A DNA stretch of 64,000 nucleotides from the NCBI GenBank assembly GCA_012514145.1, contig JAAZAV010000061.1, positions 1 to 64,000 of the forward strand, in the 5' to 3' direction. The translations under genes were made by a program, and so were the position numbers. Each line of letters opens with the position of its first letter. Position 1 is the first letter of the stretch. Under the pieces are notes generated by a model. The model was not told where the DNA came from and searched no databases. It saw only the letters and a list, made by a program, of their open reading frames with translations. The DNA is from Clostridiales bacterium. GTDB lineage: Bacteria > Bacillota > Clostridia > Oscillospirales > CAG-272. Positions 7,901-17,462 of the stretch are shown piece after piece.

Positions 7901-8701
7901 ATGTTTAAATTTTCTTGTTCCGGCGGCTGGATGCCGGGCTCCTACGAGGAGAGATTCTTCAACGCGAAGAAGTACGGATTCAAGGCAATAGAAATTCTCG
8001 GCTGGACAGGCGTAAACTTTGAGACCGCCCGCGCCGCCATCGACGAGTCGGGGGTTGAGCTGTCCGCCATTCTTACCCAGTCGAAGAACCCCGACATTCA
8101 GGCGAAGCTGAACAACACCCACGGCATCGTATGGGAGGATCTGTACGACGATTATGTGACCGCCATGACCGAGACGGTTGAGGCTGCCGTAAAGCTGAAC
8201 TGCAAGAATGTTGTAGCCGTAACCGGCAACGAGCGTTCCGATGTTCCGCGCTACACTCAGCACCATAATGTCATCAAAACTTTGTCAAGAGTAGCTCCCA
8301 TAGCCGAGAAGGCTGGCGTTACCATCGTTCTTGAGCCGCTGAACATTCTGGTAGACCATAAGGGCTACTTCCTTGTTACCTCAACCGAAGGCTTCGACAT
8401 CATCCGCTCGGTTGGTTCTCCCAACGTAAAGCTGCTGTTTGACGTATACCATCAGCAAATTTCCGAGGGCAACGTCATCAACAACATCAAGAACAATGTT
8501 GACCTCATCGGTCATATTCACCTCGGCGACGTACCGGGCCGCAAGGAGCCGGGTACCGGAGAGATCAACTACCGCAATGTCTTTAAGGCAATATGTGAAT
8601 CGGGCTACACCGGTTTCTGTGCCCTTGAGTGCGGCCATGTGGATCCGCTGGATGTTGCCGTTGAGAAGATGTTCAAGCTTGTTGAGGGCTACGGCGAGTA
8701 A
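7901..8701 (+). CDS. Sugar-phosphate isomerase/epimerase family TIM barrel, hydroxypyruvate-isomerase-like
   Basis: A 266-residue xylose-isomerase-like TIM barrel. Motifs match the hydroxypyruvate isomerase (Hyi) branch: VLEPLN near residue 147, LLFDVYHQQISEGN near 178 and IGHIHLGDVPGRKEPGTGEI near 206, with a late Glu in CALECGH. These supply the Glu/Asp/His ligands for a divalent metal. It probably isomerises a small hydroxy-keto acid or a sugar; the exact substrate is open. AAAGGAG lies well placed before the ATG. The upstream region is IS-derived sequence, so its promoter may come from the mobile element. A terminator follows. Confidence 0.8.
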   Translation: MFKFSCSGGWMPGSYEERFFNAKKYGFKAIEILGWTGVNFETARAAIDESGVELSAILTQSKNPDIQAKLNNTHGIVWEDLYDDYVTAMTETVEAAVKLNCKNVVAVTGNERSDVPRYTQHHNVIKTLSRVAPIAEKAGVTIVLEPLNILVDHKGYFLVTSTEGFDIIRSVGSPNVKLLFDVYHQQISEGNVINNIKNNVDLIGHIHLGDVPGRKEPGTGEINYRNVFKAICESGYTGFCALECGHVDPLDVAVEKMFKLVEGYGE

Positions 8702-8729
8702 GCAGCAGAAAAAAGAACGCAATAAATGC

Positions 8730-8766
8730 AGCATCCCCGATTGAAACGATCGGGGATGCTTCTATT
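8730..8766. terminator. Terminator shared by convergent genes
   Basis: A 12-bp perfect stem (AGCATCCCCGAT with ATCGGGGATGCT) and seven-base loop, followed by TTCTATTATA on the plus strand and a T-rich stretch on the minus strand. It separates two converging genes. Confidence 0.8.
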
Positions 8767-8770
8767 ATAC

Positions 8771-10426
8771 CTATACTCTGAATATCTCTCCCGGCGAGGG
8801 AATTATCACCTCGGTATCGGGTGAGCGCTTTTGAATTATGCGTTTTACATGCTCCGCATGCTCACGGCGCCACATGCCGCTGTCCTCTCTGCCGATTTCG
8901 TACAGATGACCGAGAATTATCTTGCGGGCGTCGAAGTAAAGCAGGAAGTCAGCCATGTCACTGTCGTAGGGAGCGAAGCTGTCGGCTGTGCCGTTTCCGT
9001 CACCGAGCCAGACGTGACCGACAATGGCGTCGGTATAGCCTAACTGTTCCATCCCCCGGGTGGAATAGTCGCGCACATCTGCCGGGAAAAGCATACTGGG
9101 AGAGCGGGCGGCGCGGACACGATAGCCGTATTCACGGACACCCTTCCCGGTGTCTGCTCGGAAATGGTGGCTCTCGAAGGGGGTAATTCGCAAAGGACCG
9201 ATGACCAGAGCGCGGCCTGCCCGGGCTGCAATAATGCGGTCAGAGCTTATTCCGTATTCCTTCGCTTGCCGCACCATAAAGTCGGGAATGAGCCATTTCA
9301 TCGGCAGCGAAGCGAGGCGGCGCACGGTGATTTCCTCAAAGTGGTCGGCGTGACTGTGGGATATAATCATCAGCCGGCATTTGGCGAAGAGTTCGGGCAG
9401 CAGCGATGCGGCATTAGTGAGGATTGCGGCGGAGCGAAGCGAAATATCCATCGCCCAGCCGTAGCCGTTAGTATTGAACACATAAGCCGAGGACTGCAGC
9501 ACCGCCATATGTGTGCCGCTGCCATGCATACCGAATATCGAACATGCGTTTTTCAGACGGTCGATGAAGTTCCGGCGCACATCGTCATAGAGCCGCGCAC
9601 AGCGGGGAAGGACGGCATCGATAGCTTTCAGACTGCCGAGGAGAGCCTTTGCGGGGTCGCATCGTCCTTCAAACCGCGGGAAGTCAAGTTCCAGATTGTA
9701 AAGCCCGAAATAACCGTATGCCATCAGCTCGATGTAGCGCTTCAGCGGCAGCTCATATGGGCTTATCAGCGGGAAGTGGGTATTTAGCCCGTCAAGAGCG
9801 TGAATGTGGGTGTGAATGATGCGGCGGCGGAAGGCTTTGGGGGGCATCATATCGGGTATGCCGGAGTTTGTGGCTTTGACACGGTAAAACCAGTGCCCCA
9901 TGTCGAAGCATATCCCGATCGCACGGTTGTCGGTTCCGTTGACCGCGTCGAGCACAAGCGACATGCTGTCGCCCTCACTGCCGTCGGGCAGTCTGCGGTT
10001 ATTTTCGAGGGCAATGCGGACGCGAAGGCGGTTTTCGGATATGTGAGCCGCAAGAGCTTTGAGCATTTCCACATTCACAGCCACAGTGTCATCGCCGGCA
10101 CCGCCGGCAATGGGATGTATTACAACAATCAGTTCGTTGCGGTTGCGGTGCAGCTCTTTGAGAAGCAGCGATATCGGGTCGAATATATCACTGACCGCGC
10201 TTGAAGCAGACTTTACCGAGCCGTGTAAAGTGATCTTCATTCCGGCGTCCCACACATGTGAGGCTGCGGCAATCACTTCGGTCGGCGGCGTGGAGGGCGA
10301 TACCGAGCGCAGTTCTATACTTGAACAGCCGGCATCGCGCAATCTTATGAGCAGTTCATCCCGCGGCGGCAGTCCGTAACCTTCGCCGCTAAGCAGGTAT
10401 TTGAAAGGTAAAGAGGTTCCGAGCAT
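8771..10426 (-). CDS. Fusion: sugar isomerase-like TIM barrel plus metallo-beta-lactamase-fold hydrolase
   Basis: A 551-residue two-domain protein. Residues 1 to about 275 form a xylose-isomerase-like TIM barrel with metal-ligand motifs ALENN (E141), CFDMGHW (174-179), HTHIH (205-209) and NLELDF (244-249). Residues about 300-551 form a metallo-beta-lactamase fold with HSHADH at 357-362, FPADVRDY and a late GHLYEIG histidine. I know of no standard family joining these two folds. I start at 10426 because GGAG lies upstream at good spacing, and a -35/-10 promoter covers the further upstream frame that begins with TTG at 10501. It may process a sugar-derived lactone or phosphate; this is a guess. 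Confidence 0.8.
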   Translation of the reverse strand: MLGTSLPFKYLLSGEGYGLPPRDELLIRLRDAGCSSIELRSVSPSTPPTEVIAAASHVWDAGMKITLHGSVKSASSAVSDIFDPISLLLKELHRNRNELIVVIHPIAGGAGDDTVAVNVEMLKALAAHISENRLRVRIALENNRRLPDGSEGDSMSLVLDAVNGTDNRAIGICFDMGHWFYRVKATNSGIPDMMPPKAFRRRIIHTHIHALDGLNTHFPLISPYELPLKRYIELMAYGYFGLYNLELDFPRFEGRCDPAKALLGSLKAIDAVLPRCARLYDDVRRNFIDRLKNACSIFGMHGSGTHMAVLQSSAYVFNTNGYGWAMDISLRSAAILTNAASLLPELFAKCRLMIISHSHADHFEEITVRRLASLPMKWLIPDFMVRQAKEYGISSDRIIAARAGRALVIGPLRITPFESHHFRADTGKGVREYGYRVRAARSPSMLFPADVRDYSTRGMEQLGYTDAIVGHVWLGDGNGTADSFAPYDSDMADFLLYFDARKIILGHLYEIGREDSGMWRREHAEHVKRIIQKRSPDTEVIIPSPGEIFRV

Positions 10427-10472
10427 TTTCTGTCTCCGTCTGTCGGTTTCGGATTCAACATCCAGTGGCGAC

Positions 10473-10501
10473 AGTATAGCATAAACATAATTGGATTTCA
10501 A
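10473..10501 (-). promoter_or_regulatory. Promoter of the TIM-MBL fusion gene
   Basis: Minus-strand TTGAAA (10501-10496), 17-base spacer, TATACT (10478-10473). It lies about 50 bases upstream of the ATG at 10426 and rules out the longer TTG-started frame. Confidence 0.75.
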
Positions 10502-10575
10502 TACCGAATGCGACTTTGGCGTCCGATGTTCTCATGCGCTCCATGTGCCCGGGCGATAATCAGTAAATCTCCTTG

Positions 10576-10604
10576 TTGAATCGGAAGCGGCGCTGTGGTA
10601 TAAT
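10576..10604 (+). promoter_or_regulatory. Promoter of the three-gene glycosidase operon
   Basis: TTGAAT (10576-10581), 17-base spacer, TATAAT (10599-10604), about 45 bases upstream of the first glycosidase. It diverges from the promoter at 10473-10501, so a regulator binding in this 150-bp gap could control both directions. I saw no obvious operator palindrome. Confidence 0.8.
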
Positions 10605-10650
10605 TCATGCATGGAATCAAAAAAACATGAAAACGAGGTGATATGATATT

Positions 10651-12633
10651 ATGAATGAGGTTTTATTTGAAGCCCTGAAACCCGGTACGCTGCAGAATGA
10701 CGGTGTGACAGTTAATGGCAGCATATATACTTTCGCGGCGGACGGCAGTTCGGGGCTGTATTGCGATGCCGCTGTCGGCACCTTCTGCGGTCTGCCCATG
10801 AACAAGGGCGACTGGATAGTCCTTGAAGCGACTCTGCTCAACAACGCATGCGCCGGCTTCTATTTCCGTTTCTCAACGGCGGACGGCAGGAAAGCGGCGC
10901 TGATGATGGGCGTCCTGCCGGGCATCCGCACAAAGATCACCTTCCCGGTGGAGGCTCTGTCGGGGAATACCCTCTTCCTGCCCCGCACCCCCGGACGGCT
11001 AAAAAGTGTATACAACGGCGTGCCGATAAGCAGGGAGGAGGTCGTCAGCTTCCGTCTGTCTGCGATGCGCTCCCGTGAGCCGGTAAAACTTGAGATACAC
11101 AGCGTCGGCATATCCCGCGGACCGGTAACCCATAACCTGCCGAAGCGGGCGCTGGTGGACGAAATGGGTCAGAAGGCGCTGACCGACTGGCCGGGCAAGA
11201 CGAAAACCGCAGATGAGATGATAGCCCGCATCCGCGGCGAGCTGGCATGTCCCCCCGAGCCGCTTGATGCCGGCGGACGTTCGCGCTGGGGCGGAAATAC
11301 CGCCGGACGGGTGAACGAGGGCAGCGGGTATTTCTCTCTGGCGAAATACCGTGACCGCTATGTTCTGGTGGACCCGGACGGCTATGAATTCTTCTCGACC
11401 GGACTCGACTGCGTAGGTGTGGACGGCGACTGCAATCTTGAAGGCATATACAACCTGGCGGGAGAGCTTCCCGACCGCTCTATCGGCTGGATCGGCGGCT
11501 GGCGGCGCGAGCATTATTTCAGCTGGCACGCCTACAATCTATATCGCGCCTTCGGGAAGGATGCAAACGAAAGCTGGCGTTCGCTGACCGCCGCGCGCAT
11601 GCGCAAGTGGGGTTTCAATACCGTGGCGTGCTGGAGCGACATCGACTTCGCCCGCAGCCGCAATCTGCCCTACACCTATATTATGCATGGCTATCCGCGC
11701 ACCGAAAAGTACATTTTCCGCGACTTCCCCGACGTGCTTGATCCGGCGTTCGCCGCAGACGCCGACAGATGGGCTGAGCAGATAAAGCCCTACGCCGACA
11801 GTGCGGCTATGCTCGGGTACTTCTTAGGCAACGAACCCGCCTGGGCATTCGTCAACAACCTCAACGTGGCGGCAATGACCCTCGGCAATGCCGAGCCCAC
11901 CTACTGCCGGGCGGCGCTGGTCGAATGGCTGAAGGGACGCTATCCCTCAATCGGCGCACTAAATGCCGACTGGGGCAAGAGCTTCGGCTCCTTTGACGAA
12001 CTGTCAGCCGGCGGGATACCTCCTCACACCATAGCCCCGGCGGGACTGGCGGTGCTGGACGAGTTCTCGGAGCGGCTGATACGCGAGTATATCCGCATCC
12101 CCTCCGCAGCTATACGCAAATACGACAGCAATCATCTTAACCTGGGCATCCGCTATGCCTGGCTGTCCTCAAAGACGCTGGCAGCCGGTTCGGAATACAC
12201 CGATATCTTCTCATTCAACTGCTACCAGATGGACCCTACCGATTCGATACGCGGCTTTACCGAGCTTGTCGGCAAGCCGGTTATCATAGGCGAGTTCCAC
12301 TTCGGAGCGCTGGACAGAGGACTTGACGCCACCGGCATCCGCGGCGTTACCACCCAGGAGGAGCGGGGAGCCGCCTACCGCTACTACATGCACAGAGCGG
12401 CGGCTCATCCCATGTGCCTGGGCGCCCACTACTTCACGCTGAACGACCAGGCATACCTGGGCCGTTTCGACGGCGAAAACTACCAGATAGGCATTATCGA
12501 CGTAACCCAGAAGCCCTATGCGGAGTTCGAGCGGGGCATTATGGAAACCCACCGGGAGATATACAGAGTGCTTCACGGCGAACTGGCTCCGACCGAGCGT
12601 AAAGCCGATGAAATCCCGGCTATATTCTTCTGA
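10651..12633 (+). CDS. Clan GH-A glycosidase, beta-agarase/GH50-like
   Basis: A 660-residue cytoplasmic protein. An N-terminal beta-rich domain (about 1-160) is followed by a TIM barrel entered through YVLVDPDGYEFFSTGLDCVG, a pattern typical of agarase-like enzymes. The acid/base is likely Glu in GYFLGNEPAW (about residue 394) and the nucleophile Glu in VIIGEFHFG (about 548). This fits clan GH-A. The exact family is uncertain: GH50-like is the best fit from memory, GH42 or an unclassified relative is possible. It heads an operon with the GH106-like and GH2 genes, 14 and 5 bases apart, under the promoter at 10576-10604. Confidence 0.7.
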   Translation: MNEVLFEALKPGTLQNDGVTVNGSIYTFAADGSSGLYCDAAVGTFCGLPMNKGDWIVLEATLLNNACAGFYFRFSTADGRKAALMMGVLPGIRTKITFPVEALSGNTLFLPRTPGRLKSVYNGVPISREEVVSFRLSAMRSREPVKLEIHSVGISRGPVTHNLPKRALVDEMGQKALTDWPGKTKTADEMIARIRGELACPPEPLDAGGRSRWGGNTAGRVNEGSGYFSLAKYRDRYVLVDPDGYEFFSTGLDCVGVDGDCNLEGIYNLAGELPDRSIGWIGGWRREHYFSWHAYNLYRAFGKDANESWRSLTAARMRKWGFNTVACWSDIDFARSRNLPYTYIMHGYPRTEKYIFRDFPDVLDPAFAADADRWAEQIKPYADSAAMLGYFLGNEPAWAFVNNLNVAAMTLGNAEPTYCRAALVEWLKGRYPSIGALNADWGKSFGSFDELSAGGIPPHTIAPAGLAVLDEFSERLIREYIRIPSAAIRKYDSNHLNLGIRYAWLSSKTLAAGSEYTDIFSFNCYQMDPTDSIRGFTELVGKPVIIGEFHFGALDRGLDATGIRGVTTQEERGAAYRYYMHRAAAHPMCLGAHYFTLNDQAYLGRFDGENYQIGIIDVTQKPYAEFERGIMETHREIYRVLHGELAPTERKADEIPAIFF

Positions 12634-12647
12634 CAGGAGGAGAGAAT

Positions 12648-14753
12648 ATGAGCATTATCGAGAAATACGGCAAGAGCTTCGCGAATCCCGACAGACGGAA
12701 CGCCATATATCAGATTATCCACGGCGCAGCGGTAAATAAAGACAGGGCGGAGTATTACGACTCGCGTTGGTTCGGCGGCATCGTGGGCAATGTGCCTTAT
12801 ACACAGGATTTCCCCAACTCCGAGGATGAGTGGAATGTCACCGCTGAGGGTATACGCGAGTATATTAAGCGGGGCATGTATACCTGGCTTTACGACGAAA
12901 AGGGCTACCCCTCGGGTACCGCCGGCGGGTATGTCACAGAGTTAAACCCCGATTATGTGGCAAAAGGACTCTATTGCTACAATCACTGGCGCAAGATCGG
13001 AGGTCCCGGCATCTACCGCGCAGACGTGCCGGGGGATAAACTCTGGAAGGCGCTGCTGCTGCCGGTGGAGGGCGGAGACCCCATCGATGTCACCTACTGT
13101 CTCAATGAGCGCGGGACGCTGTATGTAAAGGTCCCCGCCGGGCAGTATTACCTTTTCATGATGAGCATACGCCGGTTGTTTGACGGCACCCACCTTACCG
13201 AGAGCTACTCCGAGCCGCGCAACTACATAAGCCTGTCCGACCGAAATGCGGTGCGCGAGTTTATAAACTGCACCCACGAGAACTACAAAAAGGTGCTGGG
13301 CGATGAATTCGGCAAGGGCGTTCTCGCCATGTTCACCGACGAACCCTCTCTTGTCTCCTGGAATATACGGACGGGCGTTTTCCCGATCCTACCCTGGCTT
13401 GACAGTTATCCCGCCGACTTTGAGGCAAAATACGGCTACGAGTTTTACAAGGCCTGTACTTCGGTTGTGGTGCGCCGGGGGAACGATGCGGTCAAGCGCC
13501 GCTGTGACTTCTGGGAATTCATCGCCGATACGGTTGCCGACAGTTTCTTTGGGCAGATTCAGGACTGGTGCTGGGCGAATAATATCAAATCCTCGGGTCA
13601 TATACTGCTGGAGGAACGGCTGCAGTCGCATGTTTACAGCTACGGCTCCTTCTACCGCTCTATGAAGCGCTTCGACTGGCCGGGCATAGACCAGCTTCAG
13701 ACCGAGACCGGTGCGCTTATGTATGACGGCGCCATACCGATCGCCCGCTTCGTGGCGTCATTTGCCGACATAAGTGGAGAGAAAGAGGTGTTTACCGAGT
13801 TCTCCGATCACTGTGTCAGGGAACGGGGAGACAAGGCAGGTCTTGACTGCTACTACGGTTCGGTCAACTGGCATCTCGCAATGGGCGTTAATAACTTTAC
13901 AAGTTATTATTCCTGGGACGGCATAACCGAGGATGAGACCCGCGAACTTAATCGCTACACGGCGCGTTCAAGCGGACTGCTCAAACTTGGCAGCCGTGAC
14001 AGCCGGGCTGCAGTGTTCTATCCCGAGGCGGCCATGTGGGAGAGCTATATACCCAGCACCACCGCCATGGCTATAGATACCTCGGAGCCGACAAAGGCGC
14101 TTGAAACCGCCTTTACCCGGGCATCCTGGGATCTGATTCACCGGCAGGTGGACTTTGACTATATCGACTGCGCGCTGCTGCTGGACGGCGAAATTAAAGA
14201 CGGAAAGCTTGTCTACCGCGACCGGGTATATTCGGCTTTGATATTCCCCTGTGCGCGGGTGCTTGAGGAAGCGTCGATGGCGAAGCTCCTTGAATGTGAG
14301 GCGGCGGGAATAGCCGTGCTCTTCTGCGGCGAAACACCGAAACTCTCCCGCGAGACCGGCGGCACACCGCAGGCTGCCCTTGATATCGCCGATGCCATAG
14401 AAAAGGGACGTATGGCACAGGCTCCCACGGAGGACTTCGGAAAACTGCTTGACACAAGGCTGCCCGAAGCCTGCCGCACAATGAAAATCGAAAACGAAAA
14501 AGGCTCCTATCATCCAATGCTCCTCTCCCACTGCCGCGTCACCGAAGACGGAGAGCGGGTGGTTTACCTTGCCAACATGGACAGCGCACCCTTTATCGGC
14601 AGGCTGACTGTTGACGGCTGCTGCACCGAGGCGGCGGAGTGTGATGCCTTTACGGGTGAGATGAAGAAGCTTTCGATTGACGGTAAGCTGTCGCTTGATA
14701 TCACAATACGCCCCGGAGAGGGACGTTTCTGGCTGCTTGCCGGGAGGAAATAG
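12648..14753 (+). CDS. Glycosyl hydrolase, GH106-like (alpha-L-rhamnosidase-related)
   Basis: A 701-residue protein with no signal peptide. The N-terminal TIM-barrel part contains MYTWLYDEKGYPSGTAGG near residue 77 and FTDEPSL near 227, both typical of PF17132/GH106-type proteins. The C-terminal part has alternating Rossmann-like and beta segments. GH106 members studied so far are alpha-L-rhamnosidases, usually longer; this one is shorter and may have another specificity. GGAGGA stands before the ATG. It sits between two other glycosidase genes in one operon, so all three probably act on one complex glycan after its uptake. Confidence 0.7.
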   Translation: MSIIEKYGKSFANPDRRNAIYQIIHGAAVNKDRAEYYDSRWFGGIVGNVPYTQDFPNSEDEWNVTAEGIREYIKRGMYTWLYDEKGYPSGTAGGYVTELNPDYVAKGLYCYNHWRKIGGPGIYRADVPGDKLWKALLLPVEGGDPIDVTYCLNERGTLYVKVPAGQYYLFMMSIRRLFDGTHLTESYSEPRNYISLSDRNAVREFINCTHENYKKVLGDEFGKGVLAMFTDEPSLVSWNIRTGVFPILPWLDSYPADFEAKYGYEFYKACTSVVVRRGNDAVKRRCDFWEFIADTVADSFFGQIQDWCWANNIKSSGHILLEERLQSHVYSYGSFYRSMKRFDWPGIDQLQTETGALMYDGAIPIARFVASFADISGEKEVFTEFSDHCVRERGDKAGLDCYYGSVNWHLAMGVNNFTSYYSWDGITEDETRELNRYTARSSGLLKLGSRDSRAAVFYPEAAMWESYIPSTTAMAIDTSEPTKALETAFTRASWDLIHRQVDFDYIDCALLLDGEIKDGKLVYRDRVYSALIFPCARVLEEASMAKLLECEAAGIAVLFCGETPKLSRETGGTPQAALDIADAIEKGRMAQAPTEDFGKLLDTRLPEACRTMKIENEKGSYHPMLLSHCRVTEDGERVVYLANMDSAPFIGRLTVDGCCTEAAECDAFTGEMKKLSIDGKLSLDITIRPGEGRFWLLAGRK

Positions 14754-14758
14754 GAAAC

Positions 14759-17266
14759 ATGTATCTGCATGGCAACTGGCGCTGCTCGGGCGGCATCCCG
14801 GGTGATGTCTCGCATGATTTCTCGATTGACGCCCGGGTGCCCGGCTGCCTGCACGCCGACCTTGCGCGGGCCGGGATAATCGGCGACATGTTCCGGCGTG
14901 ATTCGGCGGACAAGGTGCAGTGGATAGAGAACTGCGACGTGATCTACTCCACCTCCTTCACGCTTGACCGCGTGGAGCCCGACATGCGCCTGACCTTCGA
15001 AGGACTGGATGTCTACGCCGAAATCACCCTCAACGGCGTGAAACTGGGCGAAACAGACAATATGTTCGTGCCCTGGAGCTACGATGTATCCCACTGTCTG
15101 CGTACCGGAGAAAACAGCCTGACCGTCCGCTTCGACTCGCCGATTCGCCGGGTCAAAGGTCTGCCCCGCCGGGGCGGAGCCTTCACCACCGAACGGCTCT
15201 ACACCCGCCGAATTCAGTGTACCTACGGCTGGGACTGGGTCGCCCGCTTCGTCACCATGGGTATATGGCGTCCGGTGAGGCTTGAACGCATATTGCCCGA
15301 CATCCTCCCCCATGCCGGCGAGGGAATCCATGTCCGCACACTCAATATCAACCCCTATTCGGCGCAGGTGGGCATAAAGCTGAACTTCGAGAATATCACC
15401 GGTGACGGCTGGGCAGACCTTCGCATCGAATCGCCGGAGGGCGTGACCGTCTGGAGCAAGCGGCGCAGGATTCTGCAAAACGAGATTGACGAAATCGCAG
15501 ACATAGTCTCGCCCTCCCTTTGGTATCCGGCAGGGTACGGCGAACAGCCGCTTTATACCCTCATTGTAACCGATGCCGGCGGCGAGCGACGCGTGACCTT
15601 CGGTATACGCGAGCTTATCATACTCGAATGCGAAGATGCTCGCGGCACTCCCGAGGCGGCGCTGGCTGCGAAGATAAAGCAGTATCCCCACCTTGTCGAA
15701 TGGGATAAGAACGAGGGCTCATCATGCTTCATACTTCTATGCAACGGCGTGCGCATATTCTGTCAGGGGGCGAACTGGGTGCCAAGCGAGCCGCTGCCCT
15801 CCGAGGAAACTCCGGAGAAGGTAGACAGGCTGGTGAAAACCGCCCGTTTCGCCGGGGCGAACATGCTCCGTGTCTGGGGCGGCGGCATATTCGGCAGCGA
15901 CGCTTTTTACTACGCCTGCGACCGCGAGGGCATACTTGTGACGCAGGACTTCCTCATGGCATGCGGCAATTACCCCGAAGAAGACGACGCCTTTATCGCC
16001 CACCTGAGAAGAGAGGCGAGAGCCGGTGCGCTGAGACTTCGCAACCACCCGTCGCTGGCATGGTGGTCGGGCGACAACGAGAATGCGGTGCGCGGCGACG
16101 AGAACAATCCCTCCTACACCGGCAGGCGTTCGGCGCTGGAGGGAATAGCACCGGTGCTCTCGGAACTGGACCCGGGCAGACGCTTCCTGCCATCCAGCCC
16201 CTACGGCGGCGTGCCATACGCATCGGCGGTGCGCGGAACGACACACAACACCCAATTCTTAGGCAACTTCTTCGGCTTCGTCCGTGAAGATGATTTCACC
16301 GATTACCGCCGCTATTTCGACCGTTATCTCTCCCGTTTCAACGCCGAACAGCCGGCAATCGGCATGCCCTTCCTATCATCGCTGCGGAAATTCATGACCG
16401 ACGAGGATATCTTCGGCGAGGACACATACATCTCGGAATACCACACCAAAAACAACCCGGGATTGGGCGACATAACCCTCTACGGCTATGTTGACCGGAT
16501 GGCAAGGGGCATATTCGGCGAATACAAGGACGGCGCCGACCGTCTGCGCAAGATGCAGATGCTCCAGTGCGAGTGGATAAGGCTGTCAATGGAACTCTTC
16601 CGCCGCAATGCCTGGTTCTCCTCGGGCATCATTTACTGGATGTTCAACGACTGCTGGCCGGCGGCAAACGGCTGGTCGCTGGTGGATTACTACTGTGACC
16701 CGAAGCCCTCAATGTATATGTTTCGCCGCTGCGCATCGCCCATACTGGCTTCGGTCACCGATAGTGACGGCATCGAGGTCCATCTGTCCTACAACGGGCA
16801 CTGCGGCTGCAATAGCTATTATGAGCACAACCATTGCGCATGCGGCTGCGGCGAAGATCACGAGTCTCTTAGAATCGCATCGGGTACCGGCAGGCTGTAC
16901 CGCTATAACATCCGCACCGGCGCCGAGGACTATGTGTTCCCCTTTGTCGTTGAGCTTGAACAGGGAAGCGCCGAGGTGGTTTTTGCTTGCGACAAAATTC
17001 CGCTTGACAGCGAAACGCTGCTGATCGCCGACATAGAGACCAATACCGGCAGCGACCGCGCATACCTTCTGCCACTGCGCTATGCCGATATGATGTGGGA
17101 GGAGGGCGAACCGGTCATCGTTTCCGACACAGATGAGGGTATAACCCTTGAGGCGCCAGTGACCCTGCCCATGGCGTTTGTCGACCCAGAGGGACGATTG
17201 CTCGAGGAAAACGGACGCTTCCTCAAAAAGGGCGAACGGGTAATTTACAGATATTCCCGGTTGTAA
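14759..17266 (+). CDS. Glycoside hydrolase family 2 beta-mannosidase
   Basis: An 835-residue GH2 enzyme of the beta-mannosidase type. It starts WRCSGGIPGDV and VPGCLHADL, then has the jelly-roll with VDW-like CTYGWDWVARF, the acid/base motif WWSGDNEN, a nucleophile candidate in YISEYH, and the diagnostic YWMFNDCWPAANGWSLVDYY. Predicted to release terminal mannose in the cytoplasm. Between about residues 681 and 702 it carries a Cys/His-rich insert (five Cys, four His) that I do not recall from the family and that could bind metal. It starts five bases after the previous gene and ends the operon. Confidence 0.85.
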   Translation: MYLHGNWRCSGGIPGDVSHDFSIDARVPGCLHADLARAGIIGDMFRRDSADKVQWIENCDVIYSTSFTLDRVEPDMRLTFEGLDVYAEITLNGVKLGETDNMFVPWSYDVSHCLRTGENSLTVRFDSPIRRVKGLPRRGGAFTTERLYTRRIQCTYGWDWVARFVTMGIWRPVRLERILPDILPHAGEGIHVRTLNINPYSAQVGIKLNFENITGDGWADLRIESPEGVTVWSKRRRILQNEIDEIADIVSPSLWYPAGYGEQPLYTLIVTDAGGERRVTFGIRELIILECEDARGTPEAALAAKIKQYPHLVEWDKNEGSSCFILLCNGVRIFCQGANWVPSEPLPSEETPEKVDRLVKTARFAGANMLRVWGGGIFGSDAFYYACDREGILVTQDFLMACGNYPEEDDAFIAHLRREARAGALRLRNHPSLAWWSGDNENAVRGDENNPSYTGRRSALEGIAPVLSELDPGRRFLPSSPYGGVPYASAVRGTTHNTQFLGNFFGFVREDDFTDYRRYFDRYLSRFNAEQPAIGMPFLSSLRKFMTDEDIFGEDTYISEYHTKNNPGLGDITLYGYVDRMARGIFGEYKDGADRLRKMQMLQCEWIRLSMELFRRNAWFSSGIIYWMFNDCWPAANGWSLVDYYCDPKPSMYMFRRCASPILASVTDSDGIEVHLSYNGHCGCNSYYEHNHCACGCGEDHESLRIASGTGRLYRYNIRTGAEDYVFPFVVELEQGSAEVVFACDKIPLDSETLLIADIETNTGSDRAYLLPLRYADMMWEEGEPVIVSDTDEGITLEAPVTLPMAFVDPEGRLLEENGRFLKKGERVIYRYSRL

Positions 17267-17388
17267 ATTGTGCGCCAACTTCCTCTTGACGTACATCTCG
17301 GCTGAACCCGTTCTTACTGCGGCTATCGGGAAGACGGTTGAGCAGCTTAAATAAATGTGACGAATATAACAAATAAACGCGTAAACCC

Positions 17389-17417
17389 TTGACAATCCAC
17401 ACAAACTATGCTATACT
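17389..17417 (+). promoter_or_regulatory. Promoter of the T-box/ior operon
   Basis: TTGACA (17389-17394), 17-base spacer, TATACT (17412-17417). A near-consensus promoter upstream of the T-box leader. The 17267-17388 stretch before it shows no gene. Confidence 0.85.
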
Positions 17418-17462
17418 TTCTCGCATATCGGCGGGGTATGGCATAGTTTTTATTTTCCCCGT

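Noticed and set aside
10427..10501. Upstream extension of the TIM-MBL fusion gene to a TTG start
   Set aside because: The stretch contains the -35 and -10 boxes of the gene's own promoter, and a proper ribosome-binding site precedes ATG 10426.
14564..15691. Minus-strand open frame of 375 codons across two glycosidase genes
   Set aside because: Antisense to two well-supported genes. Such long shadow frames are common in this GC-rich codon usage.
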